The translations under genes and the position numbers were made by a program. A DNA stretch of 64,000 nt from assembly GCF_009017255.1 (NCBI RefSeq), contig NZ_WBZB01000037.1, forward strand, positions 28,007 to 92,006. The letters are read 5' to 3'. This document shows positions 25,363 to 34,159 of the stretch, in pieces. Positions within the stretch are counted from its first letter, which is position 1. Each line of letters opens with the position of its first letter. The DNA is from Alkaliphilus serpentinus (lineage in GTDB: Bacteria > Bacillota > Clostridia > Peptostreptococcales > Natronincolaceae). The notes below the pieces were generated by a model, which made no database searches, was not told the origin of the DNA, and worked only from the letters and a program-made list of their open reading frames with translations.

Positions 25363-26514
25363 TTATACCTTTATGCCTTTTGCAATCTTATTTACAAAGA
25401 TGGCTATTGCTCCATCACCGGTTACATTTGCTGCAGTTCCAAAGCTATCTTGAGCAATATATATTGCCATCATTAAAGCTAGCTGTGGTTCTCCAAAGCC
25501 CAACATCGTTTCTAATAAACCTAGTGCTGCCATAATAGCTCCCCCTGGCACTCCCGGAGCAGCAACCATTGTTACACCCAGCATTAGGATAAAGGGTAAG
25601 AATTGTCCAAAATTTACTCCCATACCCTCTAAGGCCATTACTGCTATTGCGCAGGTGGTAAGAGTTATAGTACTTCCTGCAAGATGAATAGTTGCACATA
25701 AGGGGATTACAAATTCCACCACCTCATCTGTGATTCCATTGGCCTTTGTAGACCTTACAGTAACGGGGATAGTTGCAGCTGAAGATTGAGTTCCTATTGC
25801 TGTAAAGTAAGCAGGCAGCATATTTTTAATTGCTCTAAATGGATTCATTCCTGTATAGGCCCCTGCCAATAAATATTGTAATAGGATATAAGCTACATGT
25901 AGAATAAAAACCATTACGATTACACGGCTGAAGACCGAAAGGGTTCTGGCAACTTGTCCAGAAAATGCCATTCTAGCAAATACTCCTGCTATATGAACAG
26001 GTAATAGTGGAATTATGATGTTCTTAATCACCTTATTGATGATTTCTTGAAATTCATTCATAAAGTTAAATATAGCTTTTCCTTTAATTGCAGCCATTCC
26101 TAAACCCAGTAAAAATGCAGTAACCAAAGCTGTCATAACTCCCATAATAGCAGGAATTTCAATTTGAAAATACCCAGCAACCTTCGCTCCTTCACCAACC
26201 TCTCCTCCTGCTGTAATGATAGATGGCAATATCATCGAAGCTACGAAAAAAGCTAGAATTCCTGCTAGTATAGTGGATAAGTAAGCAATCCCCGCAGTTA
26301 TACCAAGTAGTTTACCAGCCCTATCTCCTAATTCAGCAATTCCTGGTGCAACAAAAGCAATGATTAATAGTGGAATTATAAATCCTAAGAAATTTCCAAA
26401 GATCCCAGTAAAGGTTACTAGAATTTTTGTTAAAAACTCAATTTTAGTAATTCCAATTAATATACCAAGAATGATGCCTATAACCAATCTTGGTAGCAAG
26501 CCTAAATTTTTCAT
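25363..26514 (-). CDS. Dicarboxylate/amino acid:cation symporter
   Basis: 383-residue membrane protein of the DAACS (GltP/DctA/SstT) family. About eight helices and the two re-entrant loops: AIGTQSSAATIPVTVRST is the serine-rich hairpin, IPLCATIHLAGST and PGVPGGAIMAALGLLETM the substrate and cation region, and AQDSFGTAANVTGDG the C-terminal Asp/Asn motif of helix 8. Such proteins import glutamate, aspartate, serine or C4-dicarboxylates with Na+ or H+. AGGAGG lies 7 bases before the ATG. The adjacent GlnK/GlnL-like operon runs the same way, making amino-acid-linked regulation plausible. Confidence 0.88.
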   Translation of the reverse strand: MKNLGLLPRLVIGIILGILIGITKIEFLTKILVTFTGIFGNFLGFIIPLLIIAFVAPGIAELGDRAGKLLGITAGIAYLSTILAGILAFFVASMILPSIITAGGEVGEGAKVAGYFQIEIPAIMGVMTALVTAFLLGLGMAAIKGKAIFNFMNEFQEIINKVIKNIIIPLLPVHIAGVFARMAFSGQVARTLSVFSRVIVMVFILHVAYILLQYLLAGAYTGMNPFRAIKNMLPAYFTAIGTQSSAATIPVTVRSTKANGITDEVVEFVIPLCATIHLAGSTITLTTCAIAVMALEGMGVNFGQFLPFILMLGVTMVAAPGVPGGAIMAALGLLETMLGFGEPQLALMMAIYIAQDSFGTAANVTGDGAIAIFVNKIAKGIKV

Positions 26515-26726
26515 ATTTCTTCCTCCTTCTAGTTCATTAATTTTACTGAATCACCTCTTTGACATTAAAATAACAATGTCATAAAAAACCTTTATACTAT
26601 TTTGTTTTTTTTCATTTAAGTGTATAATTAAATTGTTAAACAATTTTATATTTTTAAATAATTTTTATGATTATTATTTACTTTTATTGTAATATTTATA
26701 AACACTATTTTTATGGAGGAACCCCT

Positions 26727-27968
26727 ATGCAGGCATTAATTTATGCGATAATATTAGATCCCGATAAATGTGTCGGCTGTACCAACTGTATAAAGAGCTG
26801 TCCCACTGAAGCCATAAGAGTAAAAAATGGCCACTCCTATACTATAAAGGAACGGTGTATTAACTGTGGGCAGTGTATATTGGCCTGCCCTAGACATGCC
26901 AGATTTGGAACCACCGATGGTTTAGAATTAATCAATTCCTATAAATATAAAATTGCCCTTATTGACCCTGTTCTATACGGACAATTTAACGAAGTAATCT
27001 CCCCACCAGAGGTAATCAACGGTATATTAAATCTTGGCTTTGATAACTATTTTGAAACTTCTAGAGGAGCAGATGTGATAACGGAATTTACTAAATCCCT
27101 TATGAACAATGATTTTAACAAACCAGTAATCTCATCTGCCTGTCCTACAATCGTAAGGCTTATACAAATAAGATTTCCCAGCTTAATTGACAATATTCTA
27201 CCGATCGATTCTCCAGTTGAAGTATCAGCATTTATGGCAAGAAAAGATGCCTATGAAGAGCACAATTTATCTGAAGATGAGGTAGGAGTATTCTACATTA
27301 CTCCTTGTCCAGCAAGGATATTTAGCTTTAAAAAGCCTGTAGGAATTAAAAAATCCCATATAAGTGGGACATTATCTATCAAATCAGCCTTTATAGAAGT
27401 CAGTAAAAACCTAAACAAAAACCAAAATCATCCCAAGAGTTTTTATCCCTCAGGAAAGGGAATTGGTTGGGCACGAAGCGGAGGCCAAAGCCAGGCCCTT
27501 GGAATTAAAGATTATTTAGCTATTGATGGTATCAAAAATGTTATTAGTGTTTTGGAAGAAATTGAAAATCATAAGATGAAGGATTTAAAATTTTTAGAGT
27601 GCTGCGCCTGTACCAATGGATGTGTTGGTGGTAGTTTAACCATTGAAAATTCCTTTGTTGCCAGAAATAGGATTAGGAGACTAGCAGAAAAATATTATAA
27701 CTATGAATCAAAACCAGATGTGCCCTTTGAGGATTTTCTTTTACAAGAAGATTTAGCACCCATACAGGTTACTAAGCTGGATGATGACCTTCTCACTGCC
27801 ATTAAAAAAATGGAAGAAATTCAGAGGATTTTACCTACCCTACCCAATATCGATTGCGGGGCCTGTGGCGCACCAAATTGCAGAGCCTTAGCTGAGGATA
27901 TTGTTTTAGGCTCAGCCAGCATAGAGGATTGTATAGTGATACTTAAAAGTAGCGTTAAGAAAAAGTAG
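26727..27968 (+). CDS. FeFe-hydrogenase-like iron-sulfur protein (sensory type?)
   Basis: 413 residues from the ATG at 26727 with GGAGG upstream. Two 4Fe-4S motifs at 15-25 (CVGCTNC...CP) and 44-54 (CINCGQC...CP) are followed by a FeFe-hydrogenase large-domain fold. The cofactor-binding loops read SSACP (136-140), TPCPAR (192-197) and ECCACTNGC (291-299), so the four H-cluster cysteines (139, 194, 295, 299) are kept while the proton-relay cysteine of TSCCP is Ala138. The C-terminus has CGACGAPNC, a Fes-type 4Fe-4S domain. These traits match group C/D hydrogenases thought to sense H2 or redox state rather than turn it over. It is a single gene. Confidence 0.82.
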   Translation: MQALIYAIILDPDKCVGCTNCIKSCPTEAIRVKNGHSYTIKERCINCGQCILACPRHARFGTTDGLELINSYKYKIALIDPVLYGQFNEVISPPEVINGILNLGFDNYFETSRGADVITEFTKSLMNNDFNKPVISSACPTIVRLIQIRFPSLIDNILPIDSPVEVSAFMARKDAYEEHNLSEDEVGVFYITPCPARIFSFKKPVGIKKSHISGTLSIKSAFIEVSKNLNKNQNHPKSFYPSGKGIGWARSGGQSQALGIKDYLAIDGIKNVISVLEEIENHKMKDLKFLECCACTNGCVGGSLTIENSFVARNRIRRLAEKYYNYESKPDVPFEDFLLQEDLAPIQVTKLDDDLLTAIKKMEEIQRILPTLPNIDCGACGAPNCRALAEDIVLGSASIEDCIVILKSSVKKK

Positions 27969-28029
27969 ATCCTTGCTAGTGTTAGATAAAACATCATTTA
28001 TTGATAAAAAAGAACTGAATATAAAAAAG

Positions 28030-28083
28030 AACTGAGTAACCAATAATCAAATAGGATTTTTTTATTGACTACTCAGTTTTTTA
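28030..28083. terminator. Terminator after the hydrogenase-like gene
   Basis: Seventeen-base stem (AACTGAGTAACCAATAA with TTATTGACTACTCAGTT, two mismatches), loop of 15 bases, followed by TTTTT. Confidence 0.75.
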
Positions 28084-28135
28084 TTGTGCTAAAGGGTCAT
28101 TTGTATACACCCTTTGGCTTTGTTTATATAACTTA

Positions 28136-28393
28136 TTAATTATACCGATGGTTAGAGGCCTCTCTATGCTGATCTGAATATAAACCCACCTCAGTACTGT
28201 TAATTTGGGCTACAGATAAAATATTATCATAGCTAAAATTTCTTATAGACCTCCTCAAATAGCAGTATGCCTTAATGTTACGATTATTTATTTCCTTTAC
28301 CAGTATTTTTCGTTGACTGATCTCTAAGCCCTTATGATAAATTATGATAATGGGTAATTGATTAATTAAGGAGTATTGAAATATTCTTTCCAC
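28136..28393 (-). CDS. Small WYL-like domain protein
   Basis: About 85 residues. The core (LPIIIIYHKG, then SQRKILVKEI, then KAYCYLRRSIRNFSYDNIL) follows the WYL-domain pattern in which an AYCxLRxxxRxFxxDxI segment closes a small SH3-like barrel. WYL domains bind nucleic acids or nucleotides in many regulators, but this copy lacks the usual HTH. A GTG at 28393 has AGAGGTG at proper spacing; an ATG at 28399 is too close to it. It is 57 bases beyond the exchanger start region on the same strand and could be read through from it. Confidence 0.6.
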   Translation of the reverse strand: MERIFQYSLINQLPIIIIYHKGLEISQRKILVKEINNRNIKAYCYLRRSIRNFSYDNILSVAQINSTEVGLYSDQHREASNHRYN

Positions 28394-28449
28394 CAGCATC
28401 ACCTCTCTTTTAAAATTATTATACCAGAACATACGTTCTGATTCAATGG

Positions 28450-29403
28450 TTAATTTCTGATAATTATAAATATCATATAGGCAATAAACGCAATTGCTAA
28501 TAAAGACCCCTCTAGCTTAGACAGTTTCAAATGGGTTTTAGAGAAAACAAGTACTACCACCGTCGATAGAACCATCACTAGGGCATCAACAAACATTTTA
28601 CTATCAACTGATAGTGGGGTTATCACTGCTGAAATACCTAAAATGAAGAAAACATTAAATATATTACTCCCCACAACATTTCCCAATGCAATTTCACTTT
28701 TCTTCTTAATGGCAGCTGTAACGGAAGTAATAAGTTCAGGTAAAGATGTACCAACAGCCACAATTGTTAGTCCCACTAGGGTTTCACTCATGCCTAAAGA
28801 GTATGCTATTTTGATACTACTCCTTACCACCTGATCTCCTCCAAAAATAATAGCCATCAAACCACCGATGGTGAATAAGATATTTTTTCCTAGAGACTTA
28901 GTATCTAATTCTATATCCTCCACCATGGATTTTTCCCTGCTATTCCTTGCTACTTCAAATATATAATAAAGAAATATCATAAAGAAGGATAACAGAACAA
29001 GGCCATCAGCCCTTGTTATTAGATTGGTGCTAAAACCTTGAAGTCTTATATCATTTATGAGAATGATCATTAACACACTGGCCAACAAAGCAAAGGGAAT
29101 TTCCTTTCTTATGGTTTCCCTTTCAACCTTTAATGGATATATAAAAGCAGCTAAACCTAAAATGAAGGTGATGTTAAAAATATTACTTCCCACCACATTT
29201 CCTAGCGCGATGCTTCCACTCCCCTTTAGTGCTGCTGATATACTTACAGCAGCTTCAGGTGCACTGGTTCCAAAGGCAACAATGGTTAAACCTATCAGAA
29301 TGGGAGGTATTCTTAAATAGGTTGCAATCTTTGATGCACCCTCTACAAAATAATCCGCTCCCTTCACAAGTATCACTAAGCCCAAGATTAAAAATAAATA
29401 CAT
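28450..29403 (-). CDS. CaCA-family cation exchanger (Na+/Ca2+ or Mn2+)
   Basis: 317-residue membrane protein with the internal duplication of the YrbG family: GNVVGSNIFN occurs twice (near 72 and near 247), each preceded by an alpha-repeat motif, FGTSAPEAAVS and VGTSLPELITS. About ten helices. Exports Ca2+ or a related divalent cation in exchange for Na+ or H+. The upstream leader contains a yybP-ykoY manganese riboswitch and terminator, which points to Mn2+ as the signal and maybe substrate. ATG at 29403 with AGGAGGAG upstream; an in-frame TTG precedes it. Confidence 0.88.
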   Translation of the reverse strand: MYLFLILGLVILVKGADYFVEGASKIATYLRIPPILIGLTIVAFGTSAPEAAVSISAALKGSGSIALGNVVGSNIFNITFILGLAAFIYPLKVERETIRKEIPFALLASVLMIILINDIRLQGFSTNLITRADGLVLLSFFMIFLYYIFEVARNSREKSMVEDIELDTKSLGKNILFTIGGLMAIIFGGDQVVRSSIKIAYSLGMSETLVGLTIVAVGTSLPELITSVTAAIKKKSEIALGNVVGSNIFNVFFILGISAVITPLSVDSKMFVDALVMVLSTVVVLVFSKTHLKLSKLEGSLLAIAFIAYMIFIIIRN

Positions 29404-29494
29404 CAAAATGAACTCCTCCTGTGTGAATAGATTAATAGTCTTTTTATAATTGTAACCAAATATTTAGGATCAAAAAGCATTTATGTTAACAAAA

Positions 29495-29640
29495 AAAGAC
29501 CTTTAACATAAATTTATCCCAAAAGATAAAATCATGTTAAAGGTCTTGCTTCTTTATTGCTAAAGGATAAAGCCAGACAGAAAATCCTGCCATGTATGTT
29601 GACTTTATCAATCCATATGGATAGCTACTCCCCTTCAACT
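29495..29640 (-). promoter_or_regulatory. yybP-ykoY (manganese) riboswitch with terminator
   Basis: Minus strand. The aptamer starts GTTGAAGGGGAGTAGC, has ATAAAGTCAACATACATGGC in the middle, GTCTGGCTTTA, and ends GCAAGACCTTTAAC, matching the yybP-ykoY consensus. Stem P1 pairs GTTGAAGG (29632-29639) with CCTTTAAC (29536-29543). The same 3' segment can instead pair in a terminator, AAGACCTTTAACAT/ATGTTAAAGGTCTT at 29496-29547, followed by seven T. Mn2+ would stabilise P1 and allow readthrough into the exchanger gene. Confidence 0.85.
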
Positions 29641-29665
29641 GGAGAATTATATTGACTATAGCGAT

Positions 29666-29694
29666 ATATTAACTCAATTGTTGATAATAATCAA
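29666..29694 (-). promoter_or_regulatory. Possible promoter of the riboswitch transcript
   Basis: TTGATT at 29689-29694 and TAATAT at 29666-29671, 17-base spacer; start would fall about 20 bases before the aptamer. Confidence 0.4.
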
Positions 29695-29824
29695 GTAAAA
29701 TTCCGTTAAACCCTACTAAAAAAACACGATATTTATAAAAAATATGTAATTATTTTTAATAGGGATATAGTGTATAATTAAATAGGAAAAAATCCTATAA
29801 CGAAATATTAGTGAGGCGAATAAA

Positions 29825-31207
29825 ATGAACCTTGAGATCAGTGAACCATCCCAGAAAGAAATTCGAAAAAAGATCCTTTCAATGATTCTTCCTATAACCA
29901 TTGAGAACATATTGCAGATGACGGCAGGCTTTGTTGCTATGGCCATGATTGGAAGAATCAGTGCTGCCTCAATCGGTGCTGTTGGCTTAAGCCAAAGAAT
30001 CGTGGGAATTATTTGGGCTTTGTTTAAAGGCGTAACCACCGGTGCAACGGTTTTTGTCGCCCAAGCCTATGGTGCCAATGATACTATTAGATTAAAAAAA
30101 GTAGTACAGCAAACCCTATTATCTTCTATCCTTTTAGTTTTGGCTCTTCAACAAATCATATATTGGTTTGCACCTGATATTTTAAAAATTTTTGGAGCTA
30201 AAGGAAACATCTTAATAGATGGAACCCTTTACTTAAGAACAGTATCTTGGGGATTACCCTTTATGGCAATTATACTGGTGGTTACAGGGATATCTCAAGG
30301 AATGGGAAATGCAAAAACTCCAGCAAAAATCGCCCTAATCATGAATCTTATTAATATTTCCTTAGGCTATATCCTAATATTTGGACCCCTCGGCCTTCCT
30401 TCCATAGGATTAAAGGGAGCTGGAATAGCTATGGTTTCTTCTCAGTTTGTGGCTGCCCTTCTGGGTCTTTATGTGCTTTTTAATAGAAACGGCGTCTTAG
30501 GATCATTATTTAATCTAGACTTCTTCAAGCTAGATATCAAGCAAGTGTTAGAGGTATACCGTGTAGGCTCACCTTCAGCAGCTGAATCGATTTTTTGGCA
30601 ACTATCCTCCTTACTGATTACGATGATGATCCTGTCCTTTGGAGAGCTGGCTCTAGCCTCCTATCAGTTGGGCTTACAAACTGAATCCATATCCTATATG
30701 CCTGCTATGGGCTTTGGTATTGCAGCCACGGCCTTTATTGGCCAAACCATTGGTGCCAATAACCCCCAATTGGGCAGGAAATATATCAAAGAGATTGTAA
30801 AGGGCTCTTTGTTGGTTACCGCCTTGGCATCTGCAATCCTACTATTTATGCCAGCTATTGTATTAAGACTGTTAACTGATCAACAGGAGGTAATTGATTT
30901 AGGGGTTAAATACCTAATTTTAATGGGGCTGGTTCAAATACCCCAAAGCATGTCTGGGGTCTTAAATGGCGCCCTAAGGGGTGCTGGATATACTAAAGTT
31001 CCCATGATTGTTGCTGGAACAGGGTTATGGGCCATTCGTATTCCTGTCTCTTATATACTATATCGCTATTTTAATACCTCTGTAACAGCAATTTGGATGG
31101 TCATGAGTATCGATCTTATTTTTAGGTTTTTATTAAGCTTCTATCTATATAAAAAATATGATGTTTATAATAATTCAAGGGTTGTACTGAAGGAAATCGA
31201 GATTTAA
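29825..31207 (+). CDS. MATE-family efflux transporter
   Basis: 460-residue protein with about 12 helices in two halves. The N-terminal PITIENILQMTAGFVAMAMIGRISAASIGAVGLS and the second-half GSPSAAESIFWQLSS match NorM/DinF-type MATE proteins, with VFVAQAYGAND and FIGQTIGANNPQLGRKY as the paired repeats after helices 2 and 8. Exports cationic drugs or metabolites driven by Na+ or H+. A TATAAT lies at about 29773 and GTGAGG precedes the ATG. Divergent from the exchanger operon. Confidence 0.9.
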   Translation: MNLEISEPSQKEIRKKILSMILPITIENILQMTAGFVAMAMIGRISAASIGAVGLSQRIVGIIWALFKGVTTGATVFVAQAYGANDTIRLKKVVQQTLLSSILLVLALQQIIYWFAPDILKIFGAKGNILIDGTLYLRTVSWGLPFMAIILVVTGISQGMGNAKTPAKIALIMNLINISLGYILIFGPLGLPSIGLKGAGIAMVSSQFVAALLGLYVLFNRNGVLGSLFNLDFFKLDIKQVLEVYRVGSPSAAESIFWQLSSLLITMMILSFGELALASYQLGLQTESISYMPAMGFGIAATAFIGQTIGANNPQLGRKYIKEIVKGSLLVTALASAILLFMPAIVLRLLTDQQEVIDLGVKYLILMGLVQIPQSMSGVLNGALRGAGYTKVPMIVAGTGLWAIRIPVSYILYRYFNTSVTAIWMVMSIDLIFRFLLSFYLYKKYDVYNNSRVVLKEIEI

Positions 31208-31265
31208 AGGATAGAAATAATGCTCCTATAAAATGATAAAAATATAATACATAGTAAAGGAGCAC

Positions 31266-31499
31266 ATATATCCACCCTATCAAGGCTTAACAAAGGAAAT
31301 TATTCTTGATGGGAAGGTTATGAAGGAAAACCTAGCTGACGCAAAATTAAATGAAAAATGGCTAATGAAACAGCTTAATGGTTATGGAATTGAAAATATT
31401 AAGGATGTATTTTATGCAGGCTTAGATACATCCAATAATTTATATATATCCAGAAAAAATGTACAGGAAGAAACCCATGGGAAATATGGGATAGAATAA
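31266..31499 (+). pseudogene. Remnant of a DUF421 (YetF-family) membrane protein, C-terminal part only
   Basis: An open frame without a proper start reads YPPYQGLTKEIILDG, then ENLADAKLNEKWLMKQL and IKDVFYAGLDTSNNLYIS, the C-terminal cytoplasmic domain of DUF421 proteins (whose usual form is YQGL...LI(I/V)DG...WL...FYASLDTQGNLYV). The membrane part and first half are missing, with an in-frame TAA just upstream and no ribosome binding site matched to an ATG. The only internal ATG (31320) would leave 59 residues. A terminator follows, so the 3' end is intact. Most likely a decayed gene. Confidence 0.7.
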
Positions 31500-31510
31500 G
31501 GTTAATAGAT

Positions 31511-31546
31511 AAAGACCATCTATTGAAGTAATAGATGGTCTTTTTT
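31511..31546 (+). terminator. Terminator of the DUF421 remnant
   Basis: Fourteen-base stem AAAGACCATCTATT / AATAGATGGTCTTT, 5-base loop, then TTTATTT. May also end the tRNA-Val transcript on the other strand. Confidence 0.85.
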
Positions 31547-31553
31547 ATTTCGT

Positions 31554-31629
31554 TGGTGGGCAATAAGGGACTCGAACCCCTGACTTCCTCCACGTCAAGG
31601 AGACACTCTACCAGCTGAGTTAATTGCCC
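31554..31629 (-). tRNA. tRNA-Val(GAC)
   Basis: 76 nt. Acceptor GGGCAAT/ATTGCCC, D-arm ACTC/GAGT, anticodon loop TTGACGT with anticodon GAC, T-arm AGGGG/CCCTT with TTCGAGT, encoded CCA. It stands alone. Confidence 0.95.
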
Positions 31630-31945
31630 AAATATTAAACACAATGTTGAATGTTAAGTTCTCTATTGAAGATATAATAGCATCAAAATAGAGAAAAAGC
31701 AACTTCTTTTTAATGCCAAGATAATTGAAATAACAGATCTAGACCACTACCATAGTAAACACGAAGGAATTTTCCTTCCATTTATTGTAAGGTGACAAGA
31801 AATTGCTGGTGAAGAGGGACTGATAAGAAGGTCTCTTTAAATATTGGTAAAGGTTCCCTCATATATATAACTGTATGTGAATATGTTTTGATTAGAGTAA
31901 TGTGGGTAAAAAAGTATTATCATTGAAACGTAAGGGGGACTATGT
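31630..31945. other. Non-coding interval upstream of the NQR operon
   Basis: About 315 bases. Holds two heptad copies (GTTGAATGTTAAGT) at 31643-31656 and a possible promoter for nqrB (TTGGTA at 31844 and TATAAC at 31866, spacer 16). No gene for NqrA or RnfC and no recognised RNA element. Confidence 0.5.
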
Positions 31946-32902
31946 GTGTCAAAATACAACCAATTATTTATGAAACAGCTGATGATGAGAAAGGTTTTGC
32001 TTAGTCTCATTCCTATAATTGTAGGAGCTGTTTTCTTTTTCGGATGGAGAACTCTTCTCTTAATGCTGGTAGTAACAGTTGCTGGTATCTTAACAGAAGC
32101 AATCTTTAAGAGAAGACAAAACAAGAAAATAAGTGAAGCGGTAATCGTTACATCAGTATTGTTTTCCCTCACCCTTCCTGTTGCTACACCCTTTTGGGTA
32201 GCAATTATTGGAATCATTTTTGGTGTTGCTTTTGCTAAGGAGGTTTTTGGCGGCTTTGGTCATAATATTTTTAATCCAGCCCTTGCAGCTAGAACCTTTA
32301 TCTATGTTTGCTTCCCAGAATATCTAACGGTGAGATGGAACATTGCTGCTAGTAGTTTTCCCGGAGGCTTTACTAGATATATCACACCTGCAGTTGATGC
32401 AGTTTCTGGCTCTACTCCCCTTTTATCCTTAAGGCAGTCTGGAATCATTACTTCATTGCAGCAGCTTTTATTTGGCAATGCTTCAGGTTCCATGGGTGAA
32501 ACCAGTGGTGCATTGATCCTTCTTGGTGCAATTATTCTTATCCTTACTAAAACAATTGACTGGAAGCTGATGCTATCCCCAACTGTTGGTTTTGTTGCAA
32601 CCAGCAGCATACTAACCCTTATTGGGGTCAACAATGCTCCTAGCCCAGTATTTGGATTGCTTTCTGGAGGATTTCTTTTTGCCTCAGTTTACTTTATAAC
32701 TGAGCCCATCACCGCTCCTAAAAACTCCAGTGCAAAGATCCTCTACGGGCTTTTAATTGGTATGATAACCATATTAATAAGGGTCTTTGGAATATTTGTA
32801 GAGGGAGTCATGTTCTCAGTTCTCATTATGAATTCCTTTGCTCCAATCATAGATGTAGCCTTTAAGGAATTGAAAAAAAGAAGGCAGGTGAAGACAGCAT
32901 GA
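31946..32902 (+). CDS. nqrB: NQR/Rnf-type subunit B (RnfD-like)
   Basis: 318 residues, membrane protein with about nine helices. DAVSGSTPL contains the Ser-Gly-x-Thr motif; Thr157 should carry covalently bound FMN. FGHNIFNPALAARTFIYV and EPITAPKNSSAK are family signatures. It is nearer RnfD in length (Vibrio NqrB is about 415), but its neighbours are Nqr-type. NqrB is the core of the sodium pump, carrying flavins and the Na+ path. GTG start with AAGGGGG upstream. First gene of the operon: no NqrA or RnfC gene precedes it. Confidence 0.9.
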   Translation: MSKYNQLFMKQLMMRKVLLSLIPIIVGAVFFFGWRTLLLMLVVTVAGILTEAIFKRRQNKKISEAVIVTSVLFSLTLPVATPFWVAIIGIIFGVAFAKEVFGGFGHNIFNPALAARTFIYVCFPEYLTVRWNIAASSFPGGFTRYITPAVDAVSGSTPLLSLRQSGIITSLQQLLFGNASGSMGETSGALILLGAIILILTKTIDWKLMLSPTVGFVATSSILTLIGVNNAPSPVFGLLSGGFLFASVYFITEPITAPKNSSAKILYGLLIGMITILIRVFGIFVEGVMFSVLIMNSFAPIIDVAFKELKKRRQVKTA

Positions 32903-33504
32903 AGGCCTTTAATTATAAATCCATTATGTTTATGTTAATTATTTCAGTTATATTTACTGGTAGCTTAGCAATTATCAATGAGTTAACAGCTAACAAAATA
33001 GAAATGAATTTAGAAATGAAGCAACAAAAATCGCTATTATATGTATTAGGTTTTTCCGTTGAGAATCAAACGGCAGTAGAGGTTAGTAATTTGTATAATG
33101 AAGCCATCGAAGTAAAAGAGAGTGAAGATATAACTTATTATTTAGGCTATAGGGATGACTCTTTAGTTGGATATGTCTTTCCCTTTGGGGGAGATGCAGT
33201 TTGGGGCTTCTTGAAGGGCTTTATTGCATTAGATCCTTCTTTAACAAAGATTATAGGAATAGACTTCTTATCCCATAGTGAAACACCTGGACTTGGAGGT
33301 AGAATTGATGAAGAAGGCTTCAAGGAGCAATTTAGAGGGGTTGTTTTAAATACAGAGGATCTTCAAGAATTCATCAAATATCGACCCAATCCAGGAGGTC
33401 AGGTGGATGCCATATCAGGGGCTACCGGAACCTCCAATGCTGTTAAGAGAATCATCAATGACAATCTAAGGGAAATCTTAGATGAAGCAAAGGAGGGTCT
33501 ATAG
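32899..33504 (+). CDS. nqrC: NQR subunit C, FMN-binding
   Basis: 201 residues: one N-terminal helix (11-28) then an extracytoplasmic FMN-binding domain. GLGGRIDEEGFKEQF and DAISGATGTSNAV (170-182) hold the flavin-attachment Thr176. GGDAVWGFLKGFIALD near 98-113 is also conserved. Transfers electrons within the pump. Start overlaps the nqrB stop by four bases (ATGA). Vibrio NqrC is longer (about 257). Confidence 0.9.
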   Translation: MKAFNYKSIMFMLIISVIFTGSLAIINELTANKIEMNLEMKQQKSLLYVLGFSVENQTAVEVSNLYNEAIEVKESEDITYYLGYRDDSLVGYVFPFGGDAVWGFLKGFIALDPSLTKIIGIDFLSHSETPGLGGRIDEEGFKEQFRGVVLNTEDLQEFIKYRPNPGGQVDAISGATGTSNAVKRIINDNLREILDEAKEGL

Positions 33505-33505
33505 A

Positions 33506-34159
33506 ATGTTAAAACTAAAGGAATATAAAAATATCTTTTCAATGGGAGTTTTTAAAGATAACCCTATATTTAGACAAATACTAGGTATATGCTCTGCCCT
33601 TGCGGTGACCAACCTTATGCTAAACTCCTTCGTAATGGGCTTGGGTTTAATATTCGTAACATCCTTTTCAAGCTTGACGGTATCCATTATCCGTCAATAT
33701 ACACCTAGGCATATTAGAATGATGGTCCAAACTCTGATTATATCTGCATATGTTATTATCGTTGACATCGTACTTAAGGCCTATTACCCAACCATAAGCG
33801 AAGCCTTAGGACCCTATGTAGGCTTAATTATAACCAATTGTATTATTATGGGCCGCTGCGAATCCTATGCTCAGAATAATCCTCCCCTCCCAGCCTTTAT
33901 GGATGGTGTTGCTTCAGGAGTAGGATATACCATGATCTTGTTAATAATAGCCTTCTTTAGAGAATTATTAGGCTTTGGTAGCTTATTTGGCTATCAGGTA
34001 TTAGGGGGTTGGTGGCCAAGATGGATTTTTATGATTATGCCCCCAGGAGCCTTCTTCATGCTAGCCATTGTCATTTGGGTTGCCAACACATTATCAGCAA
34101 AATCTGAAGAGGATCAGCTGCAAGTACCAGCAACAGCTAAAGCAGGAGGTGTAGAATAA
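33506..34159 (+). CDS. nqrD: NQR subunit D
   Basis: 217 residues from the ATG at 33506, preceded by AGGAGGG. Six helices. [37 protein letters not shown] (with the Cys that ligates the intramembrane iron-sulfur site in this family) and [14 protein letters not shown] match NqrD of Vibrio closely. It pairs with NqrE to form the inverted-repeat membrane core. It is one base after the nqrC stop. Confidence 0.92.
   Translation: MLKLKEYKNIFSMGVFKDNPIFRQILGICSALAVTNLMLNSFVMGLGLIFVTSFSSLTVSIIRQYTPRHIRMMVQTLIISAYVIIVDIVLKAYYPTISEALGPYVGLIITNCIIMGRCESYAQNNPPLPAFMDGVASGVGYTMILLIIAFFRELLGFGSLFGYQVLGGWWPRWIFMIMPPGAFFMLAIVIWVANTLSAKSEEDQLQVPATAKAGGVE

Noticed and set aside
31399..31644. Open frame of 81 codons, minus strand
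   Set aside because: Covers tRNA-Val and a terminator and opposes the DUF421 remnant; not a gene.
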